A stretch of 64,000 nt of DNA from assembly GCF_012933545.1 (NCBI RefSeq), contig NZ_JAADJU010000007.1, positions 62,001 through 126,000 of the forward strand, given 5' to 3'. Below the pieces are notes generated by a model. The model was not told the origin of the DNA, did no database searches, and saw only the letters and a list, made by a program, of their open reading frames with translations. This stretch comes from Rouxiella aceris. Its GTDB lineage: Bacteria; Pseudomonadota; Gammaproteobacteria; Enterobacterales; Enterobacteriaceae. Each line of letters opens with the position of its first letter. The first letter of the stretch is position 1. Positions 24,925-35,428 of this stretch are shown here, in pieces. The position numbers and the translations under genes are program-made.

Positions 24925-26037
24925 ATGAAATCACAATCCCCTGAAAACACGACGGCTGCAGAGCTGCATGCGGCGGTAAATGCGGTACTGGCGGGCTTTA
25001 GCCACATCACGCTACAAAAAAATTTGCTGGCGATGAAAGCATTGCATCAGTGCGTGCTGCTGGATAAGGTTTTACATATTGAACTGACCCTGCCTTTTGC
25101 CTGGAAGTCGGCTTTTGAACAACTGAAGCAGGAAACTACCGGCGATTTGCTGCGCGTTACCGGTGCCGAGGCTATTGAATGGCGGCTGTCGCATAATGTT
25201 GCCACCTTGCGCCGTGCCAACGATCAGGCCGGTATCAAAGGCGTGCGCAATATTCTCGCCGTCAGTTCCGGCAAAGGCGGTGTTGGCAAATCGACGACTG
25301 CGGTTAATCTGGCGCTGGCGCTGGTTGCCGAAGGGGCGAAAGTGGGCCTGTTGGACGCGGATATTTACGGTCCGTCGGTGCCAAATATGTTGGGCACCGA
25401 GGACGAGCGTCCTACCTCGCCGGATGGCCAGCATATGGCACCGATTATCGCCCACGGTCTGGCGACCAACTCTATTGGCTACCTGGTCACCGACGAAAAC
25501 GCCATGGTCTGGCGCGGTCCGATGGCCAGTAAGGCACTATTACAGATGCTGCAGGACACGCTGTGGCCGGATCTGGATTATCTGGTCCTCGATATGCCAC
25601 CGGGAACCGGGGATATTCAGTTGACGCTGGCACAAAGCGTACCCGTTACCGGTGCACTGGTAGTGACTACGCCGCAGGACATTGCGTTACTCGATGCCAT
25701 GAAAGGTATTGTGATGTTCGAGAAGGTCAAAGTGCCGGTGCTGGGTATTATCGAGAATATGAGCCTGCATATTTGCAGTCAGTGTGGCCATCATGAGCCC
25801 ATTTTTGGCACCGGCGGGGCGCAAAAACTGGCGGATAAATATCATTGCGAACTGTTGGCGCAAATGCCGTTGCATATCTCCTTGCGCGAAGACCTCGATC
25901 GCGGTGAGCCAACGGTGGCCTCCAACCCGGATAGCGAATTTACGGCGATTTATCGTCAACTCGCTGCCAGAGTGGCTGCGCAGTTGTACTGGAAAGGCGA
26001 GGCCATTCCGACCGAAATTGCCTTTCGGGCACTGTGA
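24925..26037 (+). CDS. mrp: Iron-sulfur cluster carrier protein, Mrp/ApbC ATPase
   Basis: A 370-residue P-loop ATPase (E. coli Mrp: 369) that carries 4Fe-4S clusters to target enzymes. An N-terminal MIP18-like domain (about 10-95) precedes the deviant Walker A motif SSGKGGVGKST (114-124). The cluster-binding Cys pair is in HICSQCGHHEP. The ATG at 24925 follows AAGGAG by 5 bases; an upstream frame extension has no such site. It is divergent from metG. Confidence 0.95.
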   Translation: MKSQSPENTTAAELHAAVNAVLAGFSHITLQKNLLAMKALHQCVLLDKVLHIELTLPFAWKSAFEQLKQETTGDLLRVTGAEAIEWRLSHNVATLRRANDQAGIKGVRNILAVSSGKGGVGKSTTAVNLALALVAEGAKVGLLDADIYGPSVPNMLGTEDERPTSPDGQHMAPIIAHGLATNSIGYLVTDENAMVWRGPMASKALLQMLQDTLWPDLDYLVLDMPPGTGDIQLTLAQSVPVTGALVVTTPQDIALLDAMKGIVMFEKVKVPVLGIIENMSLHICSQCGHHEPIFGTGGAQKLADKYHCELLAQMPLHISLREDLDRGEPTVASNPDSEFTAIYRQLAARVAAQLYWKGEAIPTEIAFRAL

Positions 26038-26102
26038 TCGCGGCCGGATAAGCGAGAGAAACGGGCAATTGCTGGATATTCACCCCATGTCTGGCCATTA
26101 AT

Positions 26103-26136
26103 TTAATGAAGCTGGCCTAAAGGCTGGCTTCATTAA
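26103..26136. terminator. Long dyad between mrp and udk
   Basis: TTAATGAAGC pairs with GCTTCATTAA over 10 bp, and the stem continues with GGCC/GGCT pairing around a short AA loop. No clear T-run follows, so it could be a terminator or a processing site. Confidence 0.45.
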
Positions 26137-26217
26137 CAGGTTGTACCTATAATTGGCGCGATCAAAGCGCCTTCAGGCTGCTTGCCCTTCAAACCTCCAA
26201 ATCAGGTCGTTAATTTT

Positions 26218-26859
26218 ATGTCTGACAAGTTCCATCAGTGTGTCATCGTGGGTATCGCTGGCGCATCTGCCTCTGGAAAAAGCCTTATCGCCAGTACCCT
26301 TTACCGTGAGTTACGCGATCAGGTCGGTGATGAGCATATCGGTGTTATACCGGAAGATTGCTATTACAAAGATCAGAGTCATCTGACCATGGAGGAACGG
26401 GTTAAAACCAACTATGACCATCCCAGTGCGATGGATCATAATTTACTGTTTCAACATTTGCAGGCAATGAAGTCAGGGAAGGCGATTGAACTGCCAAGCT
26501 ATAGTTTTCTTGAGCACACGCGTCTGCATGAAACGGTGACACTGGCGCCCAAAAAAGTGATCATCCTTGAAGGGATCCTGCTGTTGACCGATGTGCGTTT
26601 GCGCGAAGAGATGAATTTCTCGATTTTTGTCGATACGCCGCTGGATATTTGCCTGATGCGCCGCATGAAACGTGACGTTAACGAACGTGGCCGTTCCATG
26701 GATTCGGTGATGGCGCAATATCAGAAAACGGTGCGCCCAATGTTCCTGCAATTTATCGAACCGTCCAAACAGTACGCTGACATCATTGTGCCGCGCGGTG
26801 GCAAAAACCGTATTGCCATTGATATCTTAAAAGCAAAAATCAGCCAGTTTTTTGAATAA
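26218..26859 (+). CDS. udk: Uridine/cytidine kinase
   Basis: A 213-residue enzyme that phosphorylates uridine and cytidine with GTP or ATP in pyrimidine salvage. The P-loop GASASGKS is at residues 15-22, followed by [13 protein letters not shown] and DHPSAMDH, the nucleoside-binding segments. The length is equal to E. coli Udk and the C-terminus is almost identical. The ATG at 26218 gives the conserved N-terminus; AGGT lies about 11 bases upstream. Confidence 0.96.
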   Translation: MSDKFHQCVIVGIAGASASGKSLIASTLYRELRDQVGDEHIGVIPEDCYYKDQSHLTMEERVKTNYDHPSAMDHNLLFQHLQAMKSGKAIELPSYSFLEHTRLHETVTLAPKKVIILEGILLLTDVRLREEMNFSIFVDTPLDICLMRRMKRDVNERGRSMDSVMAQYQKTVRPMFLQFIEPSKQYADIIVPRGGKNRIAIDILKAKISQFFE

Positions 26860-26992
26860 GCCGGCCTGAAAACCGCGATAAAGTTTCGCCTTGAGATACC
26901 CGGTTTATTGGCGTTACCCGCGATGCTGAGGTAACGTCAAAGAGTACCGGTATCGCCATTGAATAAAATTTGTGCCAAAGGAGTAGTAAAGC

Positions 26993-27577
26993 ATGAGACT
27001 GTGCGACCGTGATATAGAAGCCTGGCTGGACGACGGCAAACTGGGTATAGAGCCGCGTCCGCCCGTTGAGCGTATCAATGGCGCGACGGTTGATGTCCGT
27101 CTCGGTAACGGCTTTCGCGTCTTCCTGGGGCACAATGCAGGTTTTATCGATTTAAGCGGCCCGAAGGATGAAGTGGGTGCCGCCCTCGATCGCGTAATGA
27201 GCGACGAGATTGTTTTACCAGAAGGTGAAGCCTTCTTCTTGCACCCTGGCGAACTGGCATTAGCCGTCACGTTAGAGACCGTGACGCTGCCAGACAACCT
27301 GGTGGGCTGGCTGGATGGCCGCTCGTCACTGGCAAGACTGGGGCTGATGGTACATGTTACCGCGCACCGCATCGATCCGGGCTGGCAGGGGCGCATTGTG
27401 CTTGAGTTCTACAATTCCGGTAAGCTGCCTTTGGCCTTGCGTCCGGGCATGCTGATTGGTGCGCTGAGTTTTGAGCCTTTATCCGGTTCTGCCGCGCGAC
27501 CTTATAATCGTCGGCAGGACGCCAAATACCGCGATCAACAGAGTGCAGTTGCCAGCCGGATAGATAAAGACGACTGA
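26993..27577 (+). CDS. dcd: dCTP deaminase
   Basis: A 194-residue enzyme that deaminates dCTP to dUTP, the main source of dUMP for thymidylate synthesis in enterobacteria. [26 protein letters not shown] and IVLEFYN carry the catalytic Arg, Ser and Glu residues of the family. Length and sequence match E. coli Dcd (193). It lies between udk and asmA, as in E. coli. Confidence 0.96.
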   Translation: MRLCDRDIEAWLDDGKLGIEPRPPVERINGATVDVRLGNGFRVFLGHNAGFIDLSGPKDEVGAALDRVMSDEIVLPEGEAFFLHPGELALAVTLETVTLPDNLVGWLDGRSSLARLGLMVHVTAHRIDPGWQGRIVLEFYNSGKLPLALRPGMLIGALSFEPLSGSAARPYNRRQDAKYRDQQSAVASRIDKDD

Positions 27578-27585
27578 CCCATGCG

Positions 27586-27615
27586 TTCGGGGAGCGGTAA
27601 CCGCCGCTACCCGAA
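27586..27615 (+). terminator. Hairpin after dcd
   Basis: TTCGGG and CCCGAA form the base of a stem with AGCGG/CCGCT pairing above and a TAA loop, 9 bases past the dcd stop. It is followed by AAAATG rather than T residues. It may separate dcd from asmA. Confidence 0.4.
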
Positions 27616-27753
27616 AAATGACGATGTTACCCAACAGTTTTCAAGATTATGACATGGCGACATTCCCGGTAGCTGAGCTCGCTAAGTGACGGGAGGAGTG
27701 AGGACAATCCAGGCTCCTGCAGCTTGAAAGACGACGGGTAAAATGAGGATGGC

Positions 27754-29601
27754 ATGAAAAGATTAGTGACAACGTTGGTGATTCTGCTGGTGGTGATCGT
27801 TGCCGGAATGACCTCGCTGGTATTTCTTATTAACCCCAATGATTTTCGCGATTATATGGTCAATCGCGTTGAGCAAAAAAGCGGTTATCAACTGACGATT
27901 GACGGCGACCTTCGCTGGCATGTATGGCCCCAACTCAGTATTCTGGCCGGTCAAACTTCCATTACAGCACCTGGTGCCAAGGCCCCGGTGGTCAGCGCCG
28001 AAAATATGCGGCTGGATGTCCGTCTACTGCCTTTGCTTTCGCATCAACTTTCCATTAAACAGGTGCTGCTGAAAAGCGCTGTTATTCGCCTGACACCAGA
28101 TAGCGAAGCCAATGAGCCAGACGCGCCCATCGCCCCCGCCAACACTGAAAACCAAAATATTGCTGATAGCAGCAACGGTTGGAAGTTTGATATAGGCCGC
28201 CTGAGCATTAGCGACAGCTTGTTGATTTGGCAGCGTGGTAAAAGTGACCCGATCAATGTACGCGATCTCAATTTGCAAATGGACCAGGACGATCATCGTC
28301 AGGCCACGCTGCAACTTTCCAGCCGTATTAATCGTGACCAGCGTGATTTGACGCTAAATGCCAATGCGACGTTGAATTTACAAAATTACCCACATCAATA
28401 TTCTGCCAATATCAGCAATCTCACCTATCAGCTTAGCGGTGCAGATATTCCGGCAAAAGGGATTAGCGGGCAAGGCAGCTTGCAGGCCAGCTACCAGTTG
28501 AGTAATAACACCCTGACGCTAAGCCAGTTGGCCTTGTCGGCCAATAATAGCCAGTTGACCGGCAATGGGCTGGCAGTACTGGATAGCTTGCCGAATTACC
28601 AGCTCAATCTGCAATCCGACAATATGGATTTTGACGCTATCTCCGGATGGCAGCCCAATGTTAGCGACAGTACGCAGCAAAAAGCCCAGGCAGTGACCTC
28701 CGCGCCGGTTATCGCCCGTGATCTCGATGCCCAGCCAAACGGCCTGAGCATACTCAATGATTTTAATGCGCAGCTGGCCTTAAAGGCAGGAAATGTTACC
28801 TATCGCGGGTTAAAAATTCAGAATTTTAATTTGCAGGCGGTTAATCGTAGCGGCCAGGTTCAGCTCACTGCGCTCAGTGGTGCCATGGGCAAAGGTAACT
28901 ACTCGCTACCGGGTACGTTAAATGCCAACGGTGAGCGGCTACAGGTAAAACTTGAACCGAACATCAACGATATCGAGCTAGGAGATCTGCTGCGCGCCTA
29001 CAATTTGCCACAGGTATTAACCGGCAGCTTCAGTATGCAAGGGGCGATGAAGGGGGCCGGTTTGTCGCTGGATGATTTTAATACCCGCTGGCAGGGCGAT
29101 GTACAAATGTCGATGGTGGACGCCAGACTGAATGGGCTGAATATTCAACAACTGGTGCAACAGGCAATCGCTCGCAGTAATAATCGAGTGCAAGGCCAGC
29201 AGCAATACGAAATTTTCAGTGAGATCAAGAAAATGCAGGCTCATGGTCAGTTGAACCAGGGCATGTTGAGCCTCACTGAACTAAATGCTGATTCATCGAT
29301 GATTGCGGTCAGAGGCGGAGGTGTGGTCAACTTCCCGCAACAACAGGCTGATATGAATCTGCTGGTCAAGATCCTCGGCGGTTGGCAAGGGGATAATGAC
29401 CTGGTTACCACGCTGCAAAATAGCGAGATCCCACTGCGGGTGTTTGGTCCCTGGAGTCAGCTTAACTATGAGTTGAAGGTGGATCAGGTATTACGTCAGC
29501 AATTGCAGAAAGATACCAAAAACGCTATTCAGAACTGGCTTGACAGAAATAAAGACAATAAAGAAAACAAAGATATAAAAACCTTTATCAACAAGCTTTA
29601 A
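27754..29601 (+). CDS. asmA: AsmA, inner-membrane-anchored phospholipid-transport-like protein
   Basis: A 615-residue protein (E. coli: 617) with one N-terminal membrane segment (about 5-27) and a large periplasmic part of the AsmA/VPS13-like bridge family, implicated in outer-membrane lipid balance. The C-terminal AsmA domain (LGDLLRAYNLPQVLTGSFSMQG onward) is well conserved, while the middle (about 115-340) is Asn/Gln-rich and variable. It sits between dcd and yegH as in E. coli. Confidence 0.93.
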   Translation: MKRLVTTLVILLVVIVAGMTSLVFLINPNDFRDYMVNRVEQKSGYQLTIDGDLRWHVWPQLSILAGQTSITAPGAKAPVVSAENMRLDVRLLPLLSHQLSIKQVLLKSAVIRLTPDSEANEPDAPIAPANTENQNIADSSNGWKFDIGRLSISDSLLIWQRGKSDPINVRDLNLQMDQDDHRQATLQLSSRINRDQRDLTLNANATLNLQNYPHQYSANISNLTYQLSGADIPAKGISGQGSLQASYQLSNNTLTLSQLALSANNSQLTGNGLAVLDSLPNYQLNLQSDNMDFDAISGWQPNVSDSTQQKAQAVTSAPVIARDLDAQPNGLSILNDFNAQLALKAGNVTYRGLKIQNFNLQAVNRSGQVQLTALSGAMGKGNYSLPGTLNANGERLQVKLEPNINDIELGDLLRAYNLPQVLTGSFSMQGAMKGAGLSLDDFNTRWQGDVQMSMVDARLNGLNIQQLVQQAIARSNNRVQGQQQYEIFSEIKKMQAHGQLNQGMLSLTELNADSSMIAVRGGGVVNFPQQQADMNLLVKILGGWQGDNDLVTTLQNSEIPLRVFGPWSQLNYELKVDQVLRQQLQKDTKNAIQNWLDRNKDNKENKDIKTFINKL

Positions 29602-29611
29602 TCAGCCGTAC

Positions 29612-29650
29612 GCGCAGGGGTAACCTTTAATCATGGGGTGCCCCTGCGCC
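29612..29650. terminator. Hairpin between convergent asmA and yegH
   Basis: GCGCAGGGG (29612-29620) pairs perfectly with CCCCTGCGC (29641-29649), with ACC/GGT pairing inside. It lies between the two stop codons and can act in both directions. The T-richness on either side is moderate. Confidence 0.6.
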
Positions 29651-29660
29651 GTTGCTTTGA

Positions 29661-31247
29661 TCAGACTTCGTAGTCCTCTTCCGGTACGTTAAGCGGGGTG
29701 ATTTTTACCTTTAATATACGATGACTGCTGACTTCCAGCGGTTCAAAAAGGTAATGATCAATATGCAATTGTACTCCTTGTTGCGGAATGTTTTGCGCAT
29801 ATTCCATTAACAGCCCGGCCACCGTATGATACTCACGCTTCTCATCAAGGGGCAGCGGCAAGTACATCACCAGATCATCCAGCGGCATATAGCCGTTAAC
29901 AATCCAGCTGCCATCTTCCTGCTGGCTAATATCGTGACGCGCGTCGAGCGTGGCCGAAGATTCCGGCAGATTGCCGGCAATGGTTTCCATCACATCAGTC
30001 AGGGTAACAACCCCCTCGACCGAACCAAACTCATCCACCACAAAAGCAAAATGGGTTTTTGCTTGTCTGAACTGCTCCAGTGCCGCCAACAGCGAGAGTT
30101 GCTCCGGGAAAATCAACGGTTGTTTGACAATGGCTTTCAGATCCAACGCTTTATGCAGCAACTGCTGCTTAAGTAAATCGACAACGTGGATAACACCCAG
30201 CGGCGCATCGGTGGCACTGTCTTCGGTAACCAGGATGCGGGTATGCACATTATTGGCGATCAGCTGTTTTTGGCGGTCTGGCGGATCGTTAAGTTCAAGA
30301 TTATCCACATCGTGGCGCGAGGTCATCACACTGCTGACGGAACGCTGGGCAAGGCCAAGCACTCGTTCAATCATATTGCGTTCCTGCTGATTGAAAATGG
30401 CATCCTCTTCGTTGCCGCTGTCGGCGATCATATTGGATAAATGGCTATCCAGCTCAGCTTCTTCGTGCTTACCGCGCAGTACCCGTAACACCGTTTCTGC
30501 CGTACGCTCACGCAGGGAGCGTCGAGAAGATAAAAACCGACGACGGTTAAACTGCGCCAGCTGGTTTAACATCTCGATCATCACCGAGAAACCAATTGCC
30601 GCATAGAGATACCCTTTGGGGATGTAATAACCAAAGCCTTCAGCCACCAGACTAAAGCCAATCATCAGCAAAAAGCTCAGACAGAGGATGACAATAGTGG
30701 GGTGATCGTTAACAAAGCGGGTCAGTGGACGGCTGGCCAGCAGCATCAGTCCGATAGCGATACATACCGCAGCCATCATCACCAGTAAGTGATCGACCAT
30801 ACCCACCGCAGTGATCACCGAATCCAGCGAAAACACCGCATCCAACACCACAATTTGTGCCACTACCGGCCAGAACCGGGCGCGGTTATGCTGTGCGGTA
30901 CTTTCCTCATCCTTGCCTTCCAGCCGTTCATTAAGCTCGGTGGTTGCTTTAAACAGCAAAAAGATCCCTCCGGCCAGCATAAGAATATCTCGTGCACTGA
31001 AAGGCTGATTAAACAGAGTAAGCAGGGGACGGGTGAGAGAAGAGAGCCAGGATATTGAGGCGAGTAGCAGTAAGCGCATTACCAGCGCCAATAGCAGGCC
31101 AGTGACGCGGGCGCGATCACGTTGCTGCCTTGGGAGTTTATCGGCAAGAATAGCGATAAAAATCAGATTATCGATTCCCAAAACTATTTCGAGAATCACC
31201 AGGGTTGCCAGCCCGGCCCAAATCGACGGATCGGCGATCCATTCCAT
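29661..31247 (-). CDS. yegH: TerC/CBS/CorC-domain inner-membrane protein YegH
   Basis: A 528-residue protein (E. coli YegH: 527). A TerC-type membrane domain with about seven segments fills residues 1-235 and carries [15 protein letters not shown] and [16 protein letters not shown], the acidic motifs linked to metal transport. A CBS pair follows (about 300-420) and a CorC/HlyC domain closes the protein (about 430-520). Metal-ion export is inferred from related TerC proteins; the actual role of YegH is not established. Confidence 0.93.
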   Translation of the reverse strand: MEWIADPSIWAGLATLVILEIVLGIDNLIFIAILADKLPRQQRDRARVTGLLLALVMRLLLLASISWLSSLTRPLLTLFNQPFSARDILMLAGGIFLLFKATTELNERLEGKDEESTAQHNRARFWPVVAQIVVLDAVFSLDSVITAVGMVDHLLVMMAAVCIAIGLMLLASRPLTRFVNDHPTIVILCLSFLLMIGFSLVAEGFGYYIPKGYLYAAIGFSVMIEMLNQLAQFNRRRFLSSRRSLRERTAETVLRVLRGKHEEAELDSHLSNMIADSGNEEDAIFNQQERNMIERVLGLAQRSVSSVMTSRHDVDNLELNDPPDRQKQLIANNVHTRILVTEDSATDAPLGVIHVVDLLKQQLLHKALDLKAIVKQPLIFPEQLSLLAALEQFRQAKTHFAFVVDEFGSVEGVVTLTDVMETIAGNLPESSATLDARHDISQQEDGSWIVNGYMPLDDLVMYLPLPLDEKREYHTVAGLLMEYAQNIPQQGVQLHIDHYLFEPLEVSSHRILKVKITPLNVPEEDYEV

Positions 31248-31725
31248 TTCGCTTTCTTACCTTTTATCGCGCGGCGTAGTCCGCAAAAGGCATAATGGCT
31301 GCAGTGGCGGTAAATTTCAAATCTAAATCCGGGGCAGGGTGACGGCGCTGGCGAGCGAATGAAAGACCGGTTGCCGATAAAACCGCCAGGATCGAAAAAA
31401 AAAGTCAAAACTGGGTAACAATCTTATTTTTCAAGGATTAGGTTACTGTCATACTAAGCTTACTGGTATCGTATTAAATGTCGCTATACGTTAAGGCGAG
31501 AACACATAGACTAATTACGCCGGTTATAAGCCAATAATCGATTCATACCAGGGCTTATAAGATTTGAACTGCTAAAAGCAAAGCCAGGGTCTATACTTTG
31601 CCTAAGTGATTTAGGGCGCAGTTGCAATTGCTTAAGTATCTTCAGTTTGCGCCAGCGTGTTTCGACGCGCAGCATAAAGCGCTGACTGAAATTTAATCTC
31701 ATGGTGTCGAGGAGTATCTTTTACA
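31248..31725. other. yegH/galU-type divergent intergenic region
   Basis: 478 bases holding the promoters of both genes. TATACT at 31592-31597 is a possible -10 for the galU-type gene, but no good -35 lies at normal distance. GAGGAGT lies about 12 bases before the galU-type start. No believable gene or RNA was seen. Confidence 0.45.
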
Positions 31726-32613
31726 ATGTTGAAAGCTGTTATCCCTGTAGCCGGGCTAGGTACGCGTATGCTACCTGCAACAAAGGCCATTCCTAAAGAA
31801 ATGCTGCCGATTGTTGATAAGCCACTGATTCAATACATCGTTAATGAGTGCGCTGCCGCAGGTATCAAAGAAATCATTCTGGTTACTCACTCATCTAAAA
31901 ATGCAATTGAAAACCATTTCGACACATCGTTTGAACTGGAAAGCATGCTGGAATCTCGCGTTAAGCGTCAGCTGCTGGAAGAAGTTCAGTCTATCTGTCC
32001 AAAAGGTGTGACCATTATGAACGTGCGCCAGGGTCAGTCTAAAGGCCTGGGCCACGCAGTGCTGTGCGCACGACCATTAATTGGCGATGCTCCTTTTGCC
32101 GTGATCCTGCCCGATGTTCTGATGGACGAAGTCTCCTGTGACCTGCGTAAAGATAACCTCGCAGCCATGTTGACCCGTTTCCAGGAAACCGGTAATAGCC
32201 AGGTAATGGTTGAAGAAGTACCAGAAGAAGATGTATCAAAATACGGTGTGGTTGACTGCAACGGTATCGAGGGTGAACCAGGCAAAAGTACACCGATGAA
32301 AGCCATTGTTGAAAAACCTGAACGTAAAGATGCACCATCAAATCTTGCAGTAGTTGGGCGCTATGTCTTCTCTGAAGATATTTGGCCATTGTTGGCTGTT
32401 ACCCCTTACGGTGCAGGCAACGAAATTCAGCTCACCGACGCCATCGCGTTGTTGATGAAAAAGAAAACCGTTGAAGCATTCACCATGACTGGCCGTTCCC
32501 ACGACTGTGGCGACAAATTGGGCTATATGAAAGCCTTTGTCGAGTATGGTCTGCGTCACCCTACACAGGGTGAGGGTTTTACCGAGTGGTTGAAAGCGTT
32601 AAAAATTGATTGA
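31726..32613 (+). CDS. galU: UTP-glucose-1-phosphate uridylyltransferase, GalU-type in galF position
   Basis: A 295-residue nucleotidyltransferase making UDP-glucose. It lies where E. coli has galF, but the sequence is GalU-like: [21 protein letters not shown] keeps the GTRM of active enzymes (E. coli GalF has GMHM), and [14 protein letters not shown] and [11 protein letters not shown] also follow GalU. It should therefore be catalytically active. It precedes the O-antigen cluster and is closed by its own terminator, so it is transcribed apart from rfb. It might be annotated galF by position. Confidence 0.85.
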   Translation: MLKAVIPVAGLGTRMLPATKAIPKEMLPIVDKPLIQYIVNECAAAGIKEIILVTHSSKNAIENHFDTSFELESMLESRVKRQLLEEVQSICPKGVTIMNVRQGQSKGLGHAVLCARPLIGDAPFAVILPDVLMDEVSCDLRKDNLAAMLTRFQETGNSQVMVEEVPEEDVSKYGVVDCNGIEGEPGKSTPMKAIVEKPERKDAPSNLAVVGRYVFSEDIWPLLAVTPYGAGNEIQLTDAIALLMKKKTVEAFTMTGRSHDCGDKLGYMKAFVEYGLRHPTQGEGFTEWLKALKID

Positions 32614-32651
32614 TATTGGTAGATAAATTGCATTAGTCAATCCTGATAAAT

Positions 32652-32693
32652 AATCCACAGTGATACTGTCGCTGTGGATTTTGTTTTATTTTT
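32652..32693 (+). terminator. Intrinsic terminator after the galU-type gene
   Basis: AATCCACAG (32652-32660) and CTGTGGATT (32672-32680) pair perfectly over 9 bp, followed by TTGTTTTATTTTT. It is a strong terminator that isolates the galU-type gene from the rfb operon. Confidence 0.85.
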
Positions 32694-33473
32694 AAACGAT
32701 TTTTATCCTGATGGTAATTTAATCCATATTTGAAATGACCCTCATTCAAACGGTGAGGTTTTAAGGAATATAGCCAAGGACGTAAACTGCCGAAACGTTT
32801 ACCTGAAACCAGTGGATAGATATATGATAGGGCAGCAAAAAATCCGACCGGAAATTTGCTGCAATGCAAAGTAAAATACCTTAATGATGATAACTCGACC
32901 AATTACAGCACGTAAATTCATCCAGTGCTCTATATAGACAGTGATTGCGCATGGCAACACGACATTTAGTATGTTGTGCTAATAAATTCATTCTGAAGAT
33001 CCTTCATTATTCCTTATTTTTCAACAAGTAATTCACATCTTGTGCTTTTCGCTAACCATGGTTGCACAGGGCTACAGGCAAATAACCCGATTAGCTATAG
33101 AAAATCCTGCCCTTGCTTCTATGCAAGTTGCTGCTTTTATCGACAATTATGAATATACAGGCTATTAAAAGGTCAAGTAACAAATTGATTTTAAAAGCAT
33201 GTTTTTTTATGCAGTAGTGGATGAGATAAACCTGAAATCAATACATGATTCCTAAAGTGAACTATCCTAGCTTTCTTTAAACATGTATAATCTGCGCTAT
33301 ATTTTAAAAGCATTTCGCTGCTGTCGGTTATTATAGCGTTCTAAATTCGCGGCTTATAATCATTAGGGGATCCTAAGGGCGGTAGCGTGGATCAAATTTA
33401 TCCGAAATGTTGAATTTTAACATTACATTTGTTCATTATTCATTCTGTTATTTGATGCTCAGGTAGTCATACT
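32694..33473. promoter_or_regulatory. Long AT-rich leader of the O-antigen operon
   Basis: About 780 bases with no convincing gene, only scattered frames; an 89-codon minus-strand frame (32633-32902) overlaps the terminator and is not credible. TATAAT at 33355-33360, with TTATAG 18 bases before it, is the best promoter candidate and would start the message just before the ops element. The region has the position and composition of O-antigen leaders with JUMPstart sequences. Confidence 0.6.
33378..33389 (+). promoter_or_regulatory. ops element (JUMPstart core) for RfaH
   Basis: GGCGGTAGCGTG matches the 12-base ops consensus exactly. The preceding bases, GGGGATCCTAAG, are comparable to the rest of the JUMPstart sequence. 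It lies 84 bases before rfbB. RfaH loads on RNA polymerase paused at ops and lets it read through long, poorly translated polysaccharide operons, so the operon is almost certainly RfaH-dependent. Confidence 0.9.
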
Positions 33474-34541
33474 ATGAAAATATTGGTTACGGGCGGGGCT
33501 GGCTTTATCGGTTCTGCTGTAGTTAGACATATCATTGAAAATACTGAAAATTCTGTAGTTAATGTTGATAAGTTAACCTACGCAGGCAATCTGGAATCTT
33601 TGCAACAGATAGAAAGCAATGCACGTTATTGCTTCGAACAGGTTGATATTTGCGACAGCGCAGCACTGAATAGCGTGTTCGCAGCACACCAGCCAGATGC
33701 GGTGATGCACTTAGCGGCTGAATCGCACGTCGACCGCTCGATTGATGGTCCTGCTGCGTTTATCGAAACGAACATTGTCGGTACCTATACGCTGCTTGAG
33801 GCAACTCGCGCGTACTGGAACGGTCTCGACGAAACAAAGAAAAAGGCCTTTCGCTTCCATCATATTTCAACTGATGAAGTTTATGGTGATTTGCACGGAA
33901 CAGAAGATCTGTTCACTGAAACAACACCTTACGAACCTAGCAGCCCTTACTCTGCCTCCAAGGCATCGAGCGACCACTTGGTCCGAGCCTGGAACAGAAC
34001 CTATGGTTTGCCGACTGTCGTCACCAATTGCTCTAACAACTATGGCCCATATCATTTCCCGGAAAAACTGATACCGCTGATTATCCTGAATGCTCTGGAA
34101 GGTAAAGCGCTACCTGTCTATGGCGATGGCATGCAAATTCGGGATTGGTTATTTGTTGAAGACCATGCCCGTGCGTTGTATACCGTGGTTACTGAAGGGG
34201 TAGTGGGTGAAACCTACAATATCGGTGGCCATAACGAAAAGGCAAACATCGAAGTAGTCAGAACAATCTGTAAATTACTCGAAGAGCTGGTACCTGCCAA
34301 GCCCAAGGGTGTAGAACACTATGCTGATTTGATTACCTTTGTAAAAGATCGCCCTGGCCATGATGTTCGCTATGCGATTGATGCCAGTAAGATCTCGCGC
34401 GAGTTAAACTGGAGACCAACTGAGACTTTTGATTCTGGGATCCGCAAAACGGTTGAATGGTATTTGGCAAATAAATCCTGGTGGCATCGAGTCCTGGACG
34501 GCTCATACAGCAGAGAGCGACTTGGAACAGGAAATAAATAA
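33474..34541 (+). CDS. rfbB: dTDP-glucose 4,6-dehydratase
   Basis: A 355-residue extended SDR, second step of dTDP-L-rhamnose synthesis. The NAD motif GGAGFIGS is at residues 7-14, STDEVYG near 134 supplies the active-site Thr, Asp and Glu, and the Tyr-X3-Lys pair is in [10 protein letters not shown]. It is the first gene of rfbBADC, 2 bases from rfbA. Together the four genes show that the exported polysaccharide uses L-rhamnose. Confidence 0.95.
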   Translation: MKILVTGGAGFIGSAVVRHIIENTENSVVNVDKLTYAGNLESLQQIESNARYCFEQVDICDSAALNSVFAAHQPDAVMHLAAESHVDRSIDGPAAFIETNIVGTYTLLEATRAYWNGLDETKKKAFRFHHISTDEVYGDLHGTEDLFTETTPYEPSSPYSASKASSDHLVRAWNRTYGLPTVVTNCSNNYGPYHFPEKLIPLIILNALEGKALPVYGDGMQIRDWLFVEDHARALYTVVTEGVVGETYNIGGHNEKANIEVVRTICKLLEELVPAKPKGVEHYADLITFVKDRPGHDVRYAIDASKISRELNWRPTETFDSGIRKTVEWYLANKSWWHRVLDGSYSRERLGTGNK

Positions 34542-34543
34542 TT

Positions 34544-35407
34544 ATGAAAGGTATTATTCTTGCGGGTGGATCTGGTACCCGTTTGTATCCAATTACTCTT
34601 GGAACATCAAAACAGCTTCTCCCGGTGTACGACAAGCCAATGATTTACTATCCGCTATCTACGCTAATGTTAGCCGGTATTCGGGAAGTACTGATAATTA
34701 CCACGCCTGAAGATAATGAAAATTTCTGCAGAATGCTAGGCGATGGCAGTCATTTTGGCATCCATATTAGTTATGCCATCCAGGCTAGCCCTGATGGCCT
34801 TGCTCAAGCCTTTATCATTGGCGAGAAATTTATTGGTGATGATCGTTGCTGCCTGGTGTTAGGGGATAATATTTTCTACGGGCAATCCTTTAGCAATACC
34901 TTGCGAAAGGCTGCGCAACAGGCTTCTGGGGCAACAATATTTGGTTATCAGGTCAAAGATCCGGAGCGTTTTGGCGTGGTTGAATTTGACCAAAATATGA
35001 AAGCCATTTCGATCGAAGAAAAACCGACAAATCCAAAATCAAATTATGCGGTAACCGGCCTGTATTTTTACGACAACCAGGTTGTTGACTATGCGAAACA
35101 AGTCAAGCCATCTCATCGTGGCGAGTTGGAAATAACGTCAATTAACCAGCTTTACCTTGAAAACGGCACACTGCAGGTAGAACTATTAGGTCGCGGTTTC
35201 GCCTGGTTAGACACCGGTACACATGCCAGCCTCCATCAAGCTTCTTCCTTTGTGCAAACTATCGAAAGTGTACAGGGCCTAAAAGTAGCCTGTCTCGAAG
35301 AGATAGCTTGGCGTAATGGCTGGTTGACAAAAGATGAGTTGATCACATTGGCTAAACCAATGTTGAAAAATGAGTACGGTCAGTATCTATTATCTTTGAC
35401 AAAATAA
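34544..35407 (+). CDS. rfbA: Glucose-1-phosphate thymidylyltransferase
   Basis: A 287-residue enzyme that joins dTTP and glucose-1-phosphate, first step of dTDP-rhamnose synthesis and the point of feedback control by dTDP-rhamnose. The nucleotide loop [11 protein letters not shown] begins at residue 8; [17 protein letters not shown] and LGDNIFYG are family motifs. The order B-A-D-C matches many enterobacterial rfb operons. Confidence 0.95.
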   Translation: MKGIILAGGSGTRLYPITLGTSKQLLPVYDKPMIYYPLSTLMLAGIREVLIITTPEDNENFCRMLGDGSHFGIHISYAIQASPDGLAQAFIIGEKFIGDDRCCLVLGDNIFYGQSFSNTLRKAAQQASGATIFGYQVKDPERFGVVEFDQNMKAISIEEKPTNPKSNYAVTGLYFYDNQVVDYAKQVKPSHRGELEITSINQLYLENGTLQVELLGRGFAWLDTGTHASLHQASSFVQTIESVQGLKVACLEEIAWRNGWLTKDELITLAKPMLKNEYGQYLLSLTK

Positions 35408-35428
35408 TCTTTACATAGGTGTTATGCG

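Noticed and set aside
32633-32902. 89-codon minus-strand frame between the galU-type gene and rfbB
   Set aside because: It overlaps the strong galU-type terminator, has no ribosome site or motif, and the region has the look of an untranslated O-antigen leader.
32921-32931. CAGTGCTCT resembling the first bases of a JUMPstart sequence
   Set aside because: The rest of the JUMPstart consensus and an ops core do not follow; the real ops is 450 bases further on.
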